A DNA stretch of 64,000 nt from an uncultured Bacteroidales bacterium (GTDB lineage: Bacteria; Bacteroidota; Bacteroidia; Bacteroidales; F082): positions 62,001-126,000 of the forward strand of contig CALCYT010000046.1 of the NCBI GenBank assembly GCA_937906455.1, read 5' to 3'. Shown here piece after piece: positions 45,108 through 54,146 of the stretch (position 1 is the stretch's first letter; every line of letters begins with the position of its first letter). The notes beneath the pieces were generated by a model, which ran no database searches, was not told where the DNA came from, and was given only the letters and a program-made list of their open reading frames with translations. A program made the translations under genes and the position numbers.

Positions 45108-46823
45108 ATGAGTATTTACATTTTTGTGAAGCTTTTAGGTTGCTTGGCGCTCCTCATGTTCGGAATGAAGTCGATGAGTGACTCGTTGCAGAAAATGGCT
45201 GGTCCACAACTGCGTCACGTGTTAGGCACCATGACAACGAACCGTTTCACCGGCATGCTGACAGGTATGTTTGTCACAGCAGCCGTACAGTCGTCAACAG
45301 CCACCACCCTTATGACCGTGTCGTTTGTCAATGCGGGATTGCTAACCTTGGCGCAAGCCATTTCCGTTATCATGGGAGCTCACATAGGCACGACCGTCAC
45401 CGCTTGGATAATGTCGCTTGGATTCTCGTTTAACATCACCGACTTTGTTTATCTTGCATTTCTTATAGGTATCATATTGATTTACTTGAAGAAACATCGT
45501 ATCATAGGAGATTTCATCTTTGGTGTGGCGTTTCTATTCTTAGGCTTAGGGACGCTGAAGGAGACAGGCTTCGCCTTAGTGCAAGACCCTGCCGCCAATG
45601 CTGCCATAAGCTCGTTCTTCCAACGTTTCAATGAGCCTAACTTCTGGAACTCATGTTTCTTCCTGTTCATGGGAACCATACTGACGCTGTGCGTGCAGTC
45701 GAGTGCCGCAATCATGGCAATCACCATGATTTTATGCTCTACCGGGGTGTTGCATATCGACCAGGGCATCATGCTGGTGCTTGGTGAGAACATCGGAACG
45801 ACAATAACGGCCAATATCGTGGCAATAGGTGCCAACACTCAGGCACGACGCGCCGCTTTCGCACACCTGAGTATCAATGTGATAGGCGTGACATGGGCTT
45901 TGCTTCTGTTGCAGCCTTTTGTCAATCTCGTTTGCGGATTCGTGGGCTTCGACAGATATATGCTGCCTGAAGACCCCGGCTATATGGAAAACTTAGCGAA
46001 GATATCGGTGGTGCTGGCCACGTTCCACTCCACCTTCAATGTGACAAACACCCTCTTGCAAATAGGATTCATCCCATATATCGAACGCTTCGTATGCCGT
46101 GTAATCAAACCGAAGTCATCAGAGGAAGAAGAGGACTCAAAGCTGAAATTCATCACAGGAGGCCTGCTGTCAACAGCCGAGCTTTCCATACTGCAAGCAC
46201 AAAAGGAGATATGCCTCTTCTCAACACGCACCAATAAGATGTTCAGCTTCATTCCGACACTTTTATTCGACACTAAAAACGACGAGGATTTCAACAAACT
46301 TTACTCACGAATCGAGAAATATGAAGGCATTTCTGACAACATGGAAGTTGGGATAGCAAATTATCTCAACAAAGTGACAGAAGGACACTTGAGTCCTGAA
46401 AGTAAGACACAAATCCGTTATATGCTCCGTGAAGTCGGGGAGCTTGAGAGTATAGGCGACAGCTGTTACAACCTTGCGCGCACTATCAACCAGAAACACA
46501 CTAAAAACGAGCATTTCACTGATGTGCAGAAAGAACATATCCGTTATATGTTTGAGCTTTGTGAGAAAGCTCTGACCCATATGCAGGCTGTGCTGGAAGA
46601 TGACCAAGGCACTATCGATTTAAACGAGTCGCTGAATATTGAAAATGAAATCAACAACTACCGCACACAACTCAAAGAGGCGAATATCACCGACATCAAC
46701 GAGCACATGTACAACTACCAGGCCGGCATCCAATATATGGACATCATCTGCGAATGCGAGAAGTTAGGTGATTATGTCATCAACGTTGTTGAGGCTCACG
46801 CACATAAGAAACTGACCAACTAA
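45108..46823 (+). CDS. Na/Pi symporter, NptA family, with PhoU-like domain
   Basis: 571 residues. The membrane part (about 1-330) has the duplicated QSS signature (AAVQSSTATTLMTVSFVNAG and CVQSSAAIMAITMILCSTG) plus GAHIGTTVTAW and GENIGTTITAN repeats. The cytosolic part (about 340-571) is helical and PhoU-like. Expected to import phosphate with sodium in the inner membrane. Monocistronic with its own promoter. Confidence 0.92.
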   Translation: MSIYIFVKLLGCLALLMFGMKSMSDSLQKMAGPQLRHVLGTMTTNRFTGMLTGMFVTAAVQSSTATTLMTVSFVNAGLLTLAQAISVIMGAHIGTTVTAWIMSLGFSFNITDFVYLAFLIGIILIYLKKHRIIGDFIFGVAFLFLGLGTLKETGFALVQDPAANAAISSFFQRFNEPNFWNSCFFLFMGTILTLCVQSSAAIMAITMILCSTGVLHIDQGIMLVLGENIGTTITANIVAIGANTQARRAAFAHLSINVIGVTWALLLLQPFVNLVCGFVGFDRYMLPEDPGYMENLAKISVVLATFHSTFNVTNTLLQIGFIPYIERFVCRVIKPKSSEEEEDSKLKFITGGLLSTAELSILQAQKEICLFSTRTNKMFSFIPTLLFDTKNDEDFNKLYSRIEKYEGISDNMEVGIANYLNKVTEGHLSPESKTQIRYMLREVGELESIGDSCYNLARTINQKHTKNEHFTDVQKEHIRYMFELCEKALTHMQAVLEDDQGTIDLNESLNIENEINNYRTQLKEANITDINEHMYNYQAGIQYMDIICECEKLGDYVINVVEAHAHKKLTN

Positions 46824-46859
46824 CGATGAGTACATGTTCGATGCAAGTATCAGAACAAT

Positions 46860-48992
46860 TTACTTGTCAACACCCATATTATAAAGGATGAACGAATAGA
46901 TATCCGATTGTTCCTCAATGACTTTCGCCATCGGTTTGCCTCCTCCGTGACCGGCTTTGCTGTCGATACGTATAATTTTCGGCTCGTCACCTGTCTCCGC
47001 ATATTGCAATGTGGCGGCATATTTAAATGAGTGAGCAGGCACTACACGGTCGTCGTGGTCAGCCGTCGTCACCATGATGGCAGGGTAATGCACATCCTTG
47101 CCGCTCTTGATGGTATGCAATGGCGAATAGGCATACAACGCCTTGAACATCTCCTCGCTGTCTTCACTGGTGCCGTAATCTGAAGCCCAGTTCCAGCCGA
47201 TCGTGAACAGATGATAACGCAGCATGTCCATCACTCCCACCTGTGGCACCGCAACACGGAACAGCTCCGGACGCTGGTTGACGACAGCGCCGACCAACAA
47301 GCCTCCGTTAGATCCACCGTTGATGGCAAGGTAATCGGGTGAAGTGTATTTATTCTCAATGAGATACTCCGCGGCGGCAATAAAGTCGTCAAACACATTC
47401 TGTTTTTGAAGCTTGGTACCTGCAAGATGCCACTCCTCGCCATATTCGTTGCCGCCGCGGAGGTTGGCCATCACATAGATACCGCCTCTTTCTAAGAACG
47501 GGATACGCATGACAGAGAAGCCAGGATTAAGAGTGATGTTGAATCCGCCGTAGCCATAAAGCAATGTCGGGTTCTTGCCGTTCTTCTTCATGCCTTTCTT
47601 ATATGTGACGAACATCGGAACCTTGGTGCCGTCTTTGCTGGTGAAGAACACCTGCTCAGTGGTGTAGTCTTCAGGGTTGAAGTCGACTTTAGGGGCACGA
47701 AACACCTCTGAAGTGTTCGACTCAATATCATATTTGTAAATCGTTGTCGGGAATGTGAACGAGGTGAAAGCATAGAAAATCTCCGGCTCCTCATAACGGC
47801 TCACAACACCTATCGAACCGAGCGTCGGAAGCTGTATCTCATGCTTCAGAGTGCCGTCAAGGTCATAAACATACGCGTGGTTGGAGGCATCTTTGTCGTA
47901 TGTCACGATAAGCTTACCCGCTCCCATCTGTGCCGACACCATCACGTTCTCGTTTTCTGGAATCAATGTCTCCCAGTTTTCAATAGAAGATTTTCCTAAG
48001 TCATTGAGACTCACCACACAGAGCTTACCTTTCGGAGCGTCATAGTTTGTCATCACATACATCTTGCCATCAATGATGTCGATTGGCGAATAGTTGTAGT
48101 CCATGTCAAAAGCTATCTGGACGAACTCACCTTTCGGGTCGTTCATGTCGCGAATCCACAAAGTAGAGCCTGCGCCTTGTCCGCTCTCGTAGAGAAACAC
48201 ATAACGTTCCTCTTCATCGGTACTCACGCCATGGAAATAGCGCGGTTGTGCCGGGTTCTCATAGAAAAGCTTATCATTATCCTGAGAGTCGCCGAGCTTG
48301 TGATAGTAAATCTTATGATTCTCGTTGACGTTGGAGAACTCCTTGCCCGCCACCGGCTTGTCGTAAGCAGCGTAGAAGAAGCCGTCTCTGTACCAGCTCG
48401 CGCCGGTGAACTTAGCCCATTCAATATGGTCTGGGAGCAGTTCTTTCGTCGCCACGTCCTTCACATAAATCTCAACCCAATCGGAACCGCTGCGCTGGAT
48501 AGTATAAGCGAGATACTTGCCGTCGTGCGAGAGACTCATCCCGCCAAGGGATACCGTTCCGTCGTCAGAGAGCTTGTTCGGGTCAAGAAGGACCTCCGGC
48601 TCGCCGCCGTCAGCATCCTGAAAATAATAAACGCTTTGGTTCTGCAATCCGTCGTTTTTGCTATAAAAATACTTCCCAAAACGCTTTGATGGAACGCCAT
48701 ACTTCTCATAATCAGCGATTTGTGTCAAGCGCTCCTTGAGCGTCTCTCTCAACGGGATATGGGTTAGATATTCGTCGGTGAGAGCCCTCTGCGCCTCAAC
48801 CCAAGCGTTAGTGGCTGCCGAAGTGTCGTTTTCAAGCCAACGGTAAGGGTCTGCGACCTTGGTTCCAAAATAATCGTCCACGACGCTCTCGTCGCGCTCA
48901 GCTTTCGGATACTCCTTAATCTTATAACGTGAATCGCATGCGGATAACATTGCCATTACACCTATTAATATTAATGTGGTTCTAAACTTCAT
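46860..48992 (-). CDS. Prolyl oligopeptidase (S9A), lipoprotein
   Basis: 710 residues from the ATG at 48992. Lipoprotein signal MKFRTTLILIGVMAMLSAC, an N-terminal beta-propeller (about 70-430), and a C-terminal alpha/beta-hydrolase with catalytic Ser in GGSNGGLL, Asp in DHDDRVVPAHSFK and His in SKAGHGGGKP. Cleaves short peptides after proline; predicted periplasmic. It could feed peptides to the amino-acid fermentation operon upstream on the same strand, but a heptamer array separates them and shared transcription is uncertain. Confidence 0.92.
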   Translation of the reverse strand: MKFRTTLILIGVMAMLSACDSRYKIKEYPKAERDESVVDDYFGTKVADPYRWLENDTSAATNAWVEAQRALTDEYLTHIPLRETLKERLTQIADYEKYGVPSKRFGKYFYSKNDGLQNQSVYYFQDADGGEPEVLLDPNKLSDDGTVSLGGMSLSHDGKYLAYTIQRSGSDWVEIYVKDVATKELLPDHIEWAKFTGASWYRDGFFYAAYDKPVAGKEFSNVNENHKIYYHKLGDSQDNDKLFYENPAQPRYFHGVSTDEEERYVFLYESGQGAGSTLWIRDMNDPKGEFVQIAFDMDYNYSPIDIIDGKMYVMTNYDAPKGKLCVVSLNDLGKSSIENWETLIPENENVMVSAQMGAGKLIVTYDKDASNHAYVYDLDGTLKHEIQLPTLGSIGVVSRYEEPEIFYAFTSFTFPTTIYKYDIESNTSEVFRAPKVDFNPEDYTTEQVFFTSKDGTKVPMFVTYKKGMKKNGKNPTLLYGYGGFNITLNPGFSVMRIPFLERGGIYVMANLRGGNEYGEEWHLAGTKLQKQNVFDDFIAAAEYLIENKYTSPDYLAINGGSNGGLLVGAVVNQRPELFRVAVPQVGVMDMLRYHLFTIGWNWASDYGTSEDSEEMFKALYAYSPLHTIKSGKDVHYPAIMVTTADHDDRVVPAHSFKYAATLQYAETGDEPKIIRIDSKAGHGGGKPMAKVIEEQSDIYSFILYNMGVDK

Positions 48993-48999
48993 TGTCAAC

Positions 49000-49040
49000 T
49001 CTCTTTACTCTCTTATCTTTACTCTTTTATCTTTAAACTA
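49000..49040 (-). repeat. Heptamer array between kamD and the oligopeptidase gene
   Basis: On the minus strand GATAAAA, GAGTAAA, GATAAGA-like units at 7-bp spacing. The kamD stop TAG (49042-49044) sits at its edge. This is the place where kamE would be expected. Confidence 0.8.
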
Positions 49041-49041
49041 A

Positions 49042-50595
49042 CTATCTCTTACCTTTCATTATCTCCACGAATGGGTTGTAGTAATTCTCACCTTTTTGGG
49101 TGACACCTTCGAGCCCCTTACCGCCGTTCTTCGGACGTTTCACATCACCGAAGATTCCTTTTTCGAGTGCAGTGAACAAGCCTTCTTTGACGATTTCCTC
49201 AAGCAACGCTATAGTGTTGTTTAACACTAACTTAGCACGCTCACGGCAGATGCCGCCCTCGCGGAACTCCATCTCCTCGCCTATGCTGTGCATGTTGTTG
49301 AAGATGTATTTTGCGTTCTCTATTGAGAGATAACGGTCGCTCATAAAAGGTGTGTGGATGGCCTCCGTCGGCATTCCAAGCAGCTGTATTCCCTGATGTG
49401 TCCAGATACCGATCATGTTAAACAAGGCGTCTTGGATGTGGCCACGGAAGATATTGCCTGTCATGAATTTTGTGGGCGGCATATATTTCAACGTAGCTTT
49501 CGGGAATATCTCACGTGTCATCTGAGCCTGTGCAAGTTCAAGCAGGAAACCGTTTTCAAGCATCGGGTCCATCTCAAAGGCATGACCTAAGCCCATCTGC
49601 TCTTCTTTCAATCCTGCCGAGAACGCGAGCTGTTCGTTGATAAGGTCGGAAGCCAAGACGGTATGTGCCGCCTCCACAGCGTCGGCGGTTGTCAGGTAGT
49701 TGTCCTCACCAGTGTTGATGATGACGCCGGCGAATCCGTTGATGATACGGCTCATGTACTGGTCAATCAAGGTACGCTGCATGTTGATGTCGCGGAACAA
49801 GATTCCGTAAAGAGCGTCGTTCAGCATCACATCCAAGCCCTCAAAAGCTCCCATGACAGCTATTTCAGGCATGCAGAGTCCCGAGCAATAGTTACACAGA
49901 CGGATGTAACGGCCGAGCTCCTCGCCCACCTCATCCAACGCCTTACGCATGATGCGGAAGTTCTCCTGTGTGGCGAAGGTGCCTCCGAACCCCTCTGTTG
50001 TGGCGCCGTAAGGCACATAGTCGAGCAACGACTGACCGGTAGTTCTAATTACCGCTATTACGTCGGCGCCCTGACGGGCGCCGGCTTGTGCCTGCACCAC
50101 GTCCTCGTAGATGTTGCCTGTAGCCACAATAATATAAAGGTATGGCTTCGGACCCTCGCCTATGGTGTTCAGATAATGGTCACGACGGTCATGACGTGCC
50201 CTGATTTTATTGACATTCTCATCAATCACGGGCTGCAGCGTCTCCGCAATCTTCTTGGCGTCGCGTGTCACCACCTTGGTGATGTCGAGCTTGCCGGCAG
50301 CCACCTGCTCAGCAATCTGCTGCGGCTTCAAGCCAGTCTGCATCATCGCATTAGCTATGAAGAACAGCACGCCCTCACTCAACACGCCTTTTTCTTTCAA
50401 TGTGTCAACCACCACATTCGGCAGCGGCACCTGGTTCTCATCCACGCCGTCGATGCCCATCAAACGGCTCAAAGTACGCTCCACGGCGACGGTGGTGTAC
50501 TGTTCAACAAACTCCTGCACCTGGTCGGCAATCTGTTTCGCTAACCCTCTTGCATACTCTACTTTCGTAAAATCAAGTCCTAATTTACTTTCCAT
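49042..50595 (-). CDS. kamD: D-lysine / L-beta-lysine 5,6-aminomutase alpha subunit
   Basis: 517 residues, the size of KamD (alpha). It binds adenosylcobalamin and PLP and, with the beta subunit KamE, moves the amino group of beta-lysine from C6 to C5. Recognised from segments such as RARHDRRDHYLNTIGEGPKPYLYI, DYVPYGATTEGFGGTFATQENFRIMR and MPPTKFMTGNIFRG. No DxHxxG cobalamin-base motif is present, as expected for alpha alone. KamE should follow but does not; the next gene is a peptidase. Last gene of the lysine operon as seen here. Confidence 0.92.
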   Translation of the reverse strand: MESKLGLDFTKVEYARGLAKQIADQVQEFVEQYTTVAVERTLSRLMGIDGVDENQVPLPNVVVDTLKEKGVLSEGVLFFIANAMMQTGLKPQQIAEQVAAGKLDITKVVTRDAKKIAETLQPVIDENVNKIRARHDRRDHYLNTIGEGPKPYLYIIVATGNIYEDVVQAQAGARQGADVIAVIRTTGQSLLDYVPYGATTEGFGGTFATQENFRIMRKALDEVGEELGRYIRLCNYCSGLCMPEIAVMGAFEGLDVMLNDALYGILFRDINMQRTLIDQYMSRIINGFAGVIINTGEDNYLTTADAVEAAHTVLASDLINEQLAFSAGLKEEQMGLGHAFEMDPMLENGFLLELAQAQMTREIFPKATLKYMPPTKFMTGNIFRGHIQDALFNMIGIWTHQGIQLLGMPTEAIHTPFMSDRYLSIENAKYIFNNMHSIGEEMEFREGGICRERAKLVLNNTIALLEEIVKEGLFTALEKGIFGDVKRPKNGGKGLEGVTQKGENYYNPFVEIMKGKR

Positions 50596-50627
50596 ATTTC
50601 TAGTTATGTTGATTAAATGATTGATAT

Positions 50628-51440
50628 TTATTTTATTAGTTTCCTTTCTTCCACGCCTTCTAAGACCTTCATCTGCTGAATGGCGATTTTGTTCAGTTCA
50701 ATCAGTCTGTCGCATTGCGGCATACCTTTATTAATAAAGACTGCGTTCAGGTTTTCCATGTTCGAGAGACAAATCAGTTGGTTGATGTTCGCATAGTCGC
50801 GGATGTTGCCCTTCAAGTCTGGGTTGGCATCGCGCCATTCCTTAGCCGTCATGCCAAACAAAGCCACGTTCAGCACGTCGGCTTCATTGGCGTAAATCAA
50901 TGAACGGTGGTATTGGTCAAGTTCTTCCGGGACAAGGTTCTCCTTAATGGCATCCGTATGGATATGGTAGTTAATCTTCGCCAGTTCCCTCTTCACCGAC
51001 CAACCGAGTTGCTTTTGCTCTTCTTGCTTGAGACGCTGAAAGTCCTCGATAAGATATAGTTTAAATGCTACACTGATAGCTGAGCAGAATTCAAATGCAA
51101 TATCTCGGAATGCATAAGTACCACCATATCTCCCTTGCTTAACAATAATACCTACTGCATCCGTGTTTTCAATCCACTCTGATACGCTCATTACGAAACT
51201 AGGAAGTCCTGCCTGTTTTCTAAAGTGGTCAAATTCGACCACTTTAAAATTCGGATTATGGATCATCTCCCATGTACCCAGGAATTCAATAGTATATCTA
51301 TTTCTAATCCAATTCTTAATTACATCAGCCGCTCTACTCCCACTTTCTTTGACATTTGCAATATCCGTCAAAGAAATGAAATCCTGTCCATTGACCGTAA
51401 CAACACGAATATCAGTATTTTGAACAATAATCTTTGCCAT
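50628..51440 (-). CDS. KilA-N domain protein inside the lysine operon
   Basis: 270 residues from the ATG at 51440; 44 more codons are open upstream but overlap kamC in another frame and are rejected. The N-terminal half (about 15-110: GQDFISLTDIANVKESG ... VIKNWIRNRYTIEFLGTWE) is a KilA-N DNA-binding domain of phage/plasmid type. The C-terminal half (EEQKQLGWSVKRELAKINYHIHTDAIKENL) is found in stand-alone bacterial KilA-N proteins. Start overlaps the kamC stop by one base (TGATG). Unrelated to lysine catabolism; likely an acquired insertion. Confidence 0.8.
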   Translation of the reverse strand: MAKIIVQNTDIRVVTVNGQDFISLTDIANVKESGSRAADVIKNWIRNRYTIEFLGTWEMIHNPNFKVVEFDHFRKQAGLPSFVMSVSEWIENTDAVGIIVKQGRYGGTYAFRDIAFEFCSAISVAFKLYLIEDFQRLKQEEQKQLGWSVKRELAKINYHIHTDAIKENLVPEELDQYHRSLIYANEADVLNVALFGMTAKEWRDANPDLKGNIRDYANINQLICLSNMENLNAVFINKGMPQCDRLIELNKIAIQQMKVLEGVEERKLIK

Positions 51441-52876
51441 CAGCCTTCCACTCCTTTCTCCTTCAAAGGGGTCGAATTTGCCCCCTTTGGGTCTAAACCT
51501 ATCGTTTTCGATAGGGTTTCTAATTGTGTCGATTTCGACATAATTAAAATCTCCCTCGCCTCGGCAATCCACTCTCCGTCAATCCCTAAGCTCTCAGCTA
51601 TATTCAAAGCCTCGTGAGGAACTTCTCCATCCTTGACTTCAACAAGCTCATAGTTCATTTTACCGTCTTCAAAACCTTTGACACGAAGTCTCCGGGAATC
51701 TGTCGGCTCTATGTCGTAATGCGTCGTCATGACCAAGCTCACATTCTCTACCTCAAGAACCTTCACCAAAGCCGAAACTAACGCCGTCCCTTCCTTCGGG
51801 TTCGTTGTCCTTGCCGGCTCGTCAATCAACGCTAAGATTTTCCGTTTTCCACGAGATGCCTTTATCACAGCATCAATATTTTTCATCTCCGCTGCAAACG
51901 ACGACAGTCCCTTCTCTATCGACTGCTCATCGCCAATGCAGAAATAGATTTCATCTTTCACATCAACTTTGGCTTTTTTTGCCGGAATGCCAAATCCAAA
52001 TTGGAACAAATATTGGCAAAGCGTCAACGTCTTCAAAACCACCGTCTTACCTCCCATATTGGCACCCGTAATCAAAGTAGGCTTGTTCCAAAAAGCTATA
52101 TCCACCGGCTGGAAAGCACGGTTTCTCTGCTCAAGAGCATCTTTCACCTCCGGATGAAACATCCCCTCATATTCCGTCACACCATCATCGGCAATGTTCG
52201 GGAAGCAGAGGTTGTATTTTATCATCTGATACGCTTTCGCAAGATTTAAGTCTATGAACGACAACGACTTCTGTGCTGCCTCAAGCTCATCGGCATATTT
52301 CGAGAGCTGCATCGAAATCTTGGCGCGAATCTCATCCTCTATCCCACTCGCCTCGTTGAACAACGCCTCATCAAAGTCTTCTTTCACCTTCATCTTGCGG
52401 CGAAGCTCGCTCAACTTCTCGGAATAAGAATCGTAGATGTAAAAACTCGCAATCTTCATTCCGTCAGGGTCGAGAATGCTCACCACCTCTTCTAAATTGG
52501 GGATAAATATCATGTCATCCAGCTGCAATTTATTCATAATCTGCTGAATGTCAATCGATAACATCGCCAAATGTTTCACCTCGAAAAGCTCGATGTCATC
52601 CAAAACATACTTGTTTTTCAGATGGTTTATAGTGCCTTGAATCTCTTTCAGATTGCAAAGCTTAAACTGCAGGCTGTTAATCTGGCTCTGGTTCTTTTGT
52701 TCTTTAACGACATCATAGAACTCCTTGAGAATCTTATAGTTATTCTCAATCGACAATATGTCTTTCGGCATCTCGGTGTCGAGAAGCACACGTCTTGAAT
52801 AGCCCGAATGTACGTCGAGGTTGTCGAGCATGTACTTCAGACCGCAAGGTTGTTCTATTAGTTCTTTCAGTCGCAT
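51440..52876 (-). CDS. kamC: MutS-related ATPase of lysine fermentation clusters
   Basis: 478 residues. A helical lever/clamp region is followed by a MutS-type ATPase (Walker A TGANMGGKT about 265; FCIGDEQSIEKGLSSFAAEMKNI; Walker B KILALIDEPARTTNPKEG; TTHYD). In lysine clusters the MutS-like KamC lies beside KamB and the aminomutase; a chaperone or cobalamin reactivation role has been proposed, not shown by this sequence. The last 30 or so residues (KTIGLDPKGANSTPLKEKGVEG) are encoded by a hairpin-rich stretch next to the KilA-N gene and look like an acquired tail. Overlaps kamB by 10 bases. Confidence 0.8.
   Translation of the reverse strand: MRLKELIEQPCGLKYMLDNLDVHSGYSRRVLLDTEMPKDILSIENNYKILKEFYDVVKEQKNQSQINSLQFKLCNLKEIQGTINHLKNKYVLDDIELFEVKHLAMLSIDIQQIMNKLQLDDMIFIPNLEEVVSILDPDGMKIASFYIYDSYSEKLSELRRKMKVKEDFDEALFNEASGIEDEIRAKISMQLSKYADELEAAQKSLSFIDLNLAKAYQMIKYNLCFPNIADDGVTEYEGMFHPEVKDALEQRNRAFQPVDIAFWNKPTLITGANMGGKTVVLKTLTLCQYLFQFGFGIPAKKAKVDVKDEIYFCIGDEQSIEKGLSSFAAEMKNIDAVIKASRGKRKILALIDEPARTTNPKEGTALVSALVKVLEVENVSLVMTTHYDIEPTDSRRLRVKGFEDGKMNYELVEVKDGEVPHEALNIAESLGIDGEWIAEAREILIMSKSTQLETLSKTIGLDPKGANSTPLKEKGVEG
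51464..51545. repeat. Three consecutive hairpins at kamC 3' end
   Basis: CAAAGGGG/CCCCTTTG (51464-51471, 51482-51489), AAACCTATCG/CGATAGGGTTT around a TTTT loop (51495-51519, one bulge), and AATTGTGTCG/CGACATAATT around ATTT (about 51522-51545). All lie within 82 bases, inside the end of kamC. Confidence 0.8.
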
Positions 52877-53874
52877 TTTTTCAAGTCATAAACCGGAAAT
52901 TGTATCGCTTCCGACATTGTTTTACATAATTTTTCCGAGTCGAGAACCATGCCGTTGGGTGCCGTCGGGTTCACCGTCACAGCGATGAGCTTGCTCTTCA
53001 TCATAACAGTGATCTTACCTCCGCCGTTCACAAACCCCTTATATAATATAGGTGTAAGGAAAATCTTCGTAAAATCAGTCACCACTATCTCCGTCCCTTT
53101 AAACACACGCTTTCCGCGAATGTGATTCAGGAAAGTGTCGGTGAGCGCGCCACTCAGATACAGTGTCTTGCAATGCCCAATGCCTTCTGTGTTGATGTTA
53201 GTCGATAACGACGACGTCACTTGCAAGTCATGAAGTTGGTCCTCATCGTCAACAGCCCAAACGCCGTTATTTATATCATTGAATCTCAATATGTTATCTT
53301 CTGATGTCAAATCGAGATTTATCAAATCAACGACGAAGGCTGTCTTCTGCACCAAAGTGTTGATATTGGCTGAATATGCGGCTCCTGTTGAGAGAATCAT
53401 CGATTCGCTCGTTGCCGGCGACGCGAGACTCATGCGCGAAAGTGCCCCGTCAATAAGAATCAAGTCGATGTTATATTTCTCAATCGACTTTTTCCATCGT
53501 CTCAAACCGAGGTTCGACGAAGGCCCCGAAAGCAGAATCTTGCCACTTGACAAAGCTTTAGCCGTCACTATCCTGCCCAATGAGGTGTTCTCGTCACTCA
53601 CCTCCACAAGCTCCGAGACGAGTTTTCTTTGCAGATAATGTTTCTCGCTTGTCGCAAAAAAAGTGCCTTCCCGCAGTGTTATCTCCGGTTTCGCCGTCCG
53701 CGTCACCTGATCCGTCGTCTCACCGTCGATGCCTATTGAACTTACCGCAATACGCATCTTGTCGAGGGGCAGACGGTCTAAAACATAATTCAGACTCACG
53801 GTCTTACCCGTGTTTTTCGCCAGCCCCACGATGGAACAGCTTTTGTATTTTATAAGTTCCTCAATAAAAGGCAT
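52867..53874 (-). CDS. kamB: P-loop protein of lysine fermentation clusters
   Basis: 335 residues with an N-terminal P-loop, SIVGLAKNTGKTVSLNYVL (about 14-32). No close functional family recognised beyond the conserved position between kamA and the MutS-like kamC in lysine-fermentation clusters. ATP or GTP binding is likely; a partner role with KamC for the B12-dependent aminomutase is inference. Overlaps kamC by 10 bases and starts 3 bases after the small membrane-protein gene. Confidence 0.7.
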   Translation of the reverse strand: MPFIEELIKYKSCSIVGLAKNTGKTVSLNYVLDRLPLDKMRIAVSSIGIDGETTDQVTRTAKPEITLREGTFFATSEKHYLQRKLVSELVEVSDENTSLGRIVTAKALSSGKILLSGPSSNLGLRRWKKSIEKYNIDLILIDGALSRMSLASPATSESMILSTGAAYSANINTLVQKTAFVVDLINLDLTSEDNILRFNDINNGVWAVDDEDQLHDLQVTSSLSTNINTEGIGHCKTLYLSGALTDTFLNHIRGKRVFKGTEIVVTDFTKIFLTPILYKGFVNGGGKITVMMKSKLIAVTVNPTAPNGMVLDSEKLCKTMSEAIQFPVYDLKKCD

Positions 53875-53877
53875 AAC

Positions 53878-54138
53878 TTATTGAGCATCAATAATATCGC
53901 CTCTTTTATCACGTTCTTTCATCTCCGACTTCTCTTCTTTCCGTTTTGAGAAAAGCCAGAAAAAGACCACAAACAACACAGTCGTGACAGCCGCCTCTAT
54001 TATTGCCCATATCAATATGTTCGTCAAGGCGAAATTTTGTTGATACACAAACATCATGACCACGTTCAGCAGATACATTACCAAGAAGAAAATCAATATG
54101 ATTTTCCACCCCGGGGTACGATAATATTTCTCGCTCAT
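53878..54138 (-). CDS. Small two-helix membrane protein
   Basis: 86 residues with two hydrophobic helices (about 13-31 and 37-63) and a charged C-terminal tail (KRKEEKSEMKERDKRGD). Lies 8 bases after kamA and 3 bases before kamB. No family recognised; its tight spacing makes it a true operon member. Confidence 0.75.
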   Translation of the reverse strand: MSEKYYRTPGWKIILIFFLVMYLLNVVMMFVYQQNFALTNILIWAIIEAAVTTVLFVVFFWLFSKRKEEKSEMKERDKRGDIIDAQ

Positions 54139-54146
54139 ACTGCTAT

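Noticed and set aside
49663..50544. 293-codon plus-strand frame opposite kamD
   Set aside because: Antisense to a clearly conserved kamD; composition is typical of a complementary-frame artefact (His/Val/Leu-rich).
50628..51572. Longer KilA-N reading frame starting at 51572
   Set aside because: The extra 44 residues overlap kamC in another frame and have no KilA-N similarity; the ATG at 51440 gives the normal N-terminus and couples to kamC.
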